Assembly: GCA_009746045.1 (NCBI GenBank) | Contig: RPFO01000595.1 | Coordinates: 741,510-805,509 of the forward strand | Direction: 5' to 3' | Source: Mesostigma viride | Taxonomy: Eukaryota; Streptophyta; Mesostigmatophyceae; Mesostigmatales; Mesostigmataceae | DNA: 64,000 nucleotides | In this document: positions 63,428-64,000 of the stretch, piece after piece | Layout of the letters: each line of letters begins with the position of its first letter | Numbering within the stretch: the first letter of the stretch is position 1 | Translations under genes and position numbers: made by a program | The notes under the pieces: generated by a model | What the model was told of the DNA's origin: nothing | The model's database searches: none | Seen by the model: only the letters and a program-made list of their open reading frames with translations

Positions 63428-64000
63428 ATGGAGGATCAAGACACCCAAACTGCTACCAGACAGCCTGACTACACCTCTCTTGTTTCAACAGTTGCCAAGA
63501 GCTGCAAGAAATTTGTTGGTGCAGCTGGTGATGATTACAGCAAGTGGGAGGAGTGGAAGAATCTGTTTTTGGCTGTTGTCAGTCTTTTCAATTTGGATGC
63601 TGTCCTGCTGGGCACTGAGGAGAATGACAGGGCTGATAAGGCCCTGTGGGCAGCTTTGCTCACCTGTCTAACAGGTGAAGCTGCACGCCTCATGGCCACT
63701 GTGGCCAACAAAACTGGTAGCCAAGCATGGCAGTGTCTCATGGAGAACTATGAGCAAACCAGGCTAACCAAGAGTCACAGGTTTGAGCTGAGGAGCAAGC
63801 TGCACCGCCTACAGAAGCTTCCTAACGAGACCATGCAACAGCTTGTGAGGAGGGCGGAGCTTCTACGTGCTGACTACCAGGCTGCAGGGGGAGTCATCCA
63901 GGACCGTGATTTTGCTGCCATTCTACTGGGAGCACTGACAGACGAGTACCGCCCTGCGCTGGTGTCTGTAAGGTTCAACGAGGAGGACCCACTACCTGTG
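63428..64000 (+). CDS. gag: Copia Gag (partial, runs off right edge)
   Basis: 191 codons open to the end of the window, starting MEDQDTQTATRQPDYTSLV. The UBN2/Gag-type core is visible: YSKWEEWKNLFLAVV, ALWAALLTCLTGEAARLM, AWQCLMENYEQTR, RFELRSKLHRLQKLPNETM and FAAILLGALTDEY. Capsid protein of a copia-type LTR retrotransposon; it begins about 80 bp after the primer site, as expected. No damage is seen. Confidence 0.88.
   Translation, partial: MEDQDTQTATRQPDYTSLVSTVAKSCKKFVGAAGDDYSKWEEWKNLFLAVVSLFNLDAVLLGTEENDRADKALWAALLTCLTGEAARLMATVANKTGSQAWQCLMENYEQTRLTKSHRFELRSKLHRLQKLPNETMQQLVRRAELLRADYQAAGGVIQDRDFAAILLGALTDEYRPALVSVRFNEEDPLPV

Overview
The window is nuclear DNA of a eukaryote. It holds one long split gene with GT-AG introns and GC-rich exons, set among mobile elements at many stages of nesting. 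My best guess is a green (chlorophyte-type) alga, because of the GC-rich exons, intron-dense genes, a chromodomain Ty3/Gypsy element, and a class III nucleotide cyclase receptor with a bacterial-type periplasmic-binding ectodomain. The organism is an inference. There are no prokaryotic operons, rRNA genes or CRISPR arrays.

Left third (1-22941): two head-to-head paralogous receptor genes. The minus-strand one has only its first exon here (274-534). The plus-strand one I could assemble from 13 exons (6418-22941, about 1570 residues, all intron phases agreeing). It encodes a signal peptide, a type-1 periplasmic-binding domain, further extracellular sequence, an EGF-like module, one membrane segment and two cyclase lobes. 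Lobe 1 keeps the two metal-binding Asp residues and lobe 2 keeps the Asn/Arg pair, so they look like the two halves of one active site. Many of its introns hold decayed copies of the exon/intron junction next to them. Between the two genes lie a pair of abutting LTR-like repeats with a 4-bp target duplication, a TA-flanked mariner-type MITE and a foldback element.

Middle (22942-36472): no host gene recognised. It contains LINE copies, one inserted antisense into another with a 9-bp target duplication; two nested TTAA-flanked DNA elements; a 1.3-kb (GGAT)n array; and a scrambled LINE mosaic.

Right (36473-60214): one young Ty3/Gypsy chromovirus, 23.7 kb as it stands, with 572-bp LTRs and the target duplication GTAAG. 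Its 5' LTR is split by a TTAA-flanked element and by a 7.6-kb CACTA-like element that carries a small two-exon gene. Its reverse transcriptase is split by a 3.5-kb TIR element associated with a duplication of about 115 bp. The retroelement has an extra small ORF upstream of gag with an RNase H1-type hybrid-binding domain, and a long unrecognised ORF after the integrase. Polypurine tracts sit at both of its internal frame changes.

Far right (60215-64000): non-coding flank, a minus-strand copia RT/RNase H remnant, and the 5' LTR and gag start of a plus-strand copia element that runs off the window.
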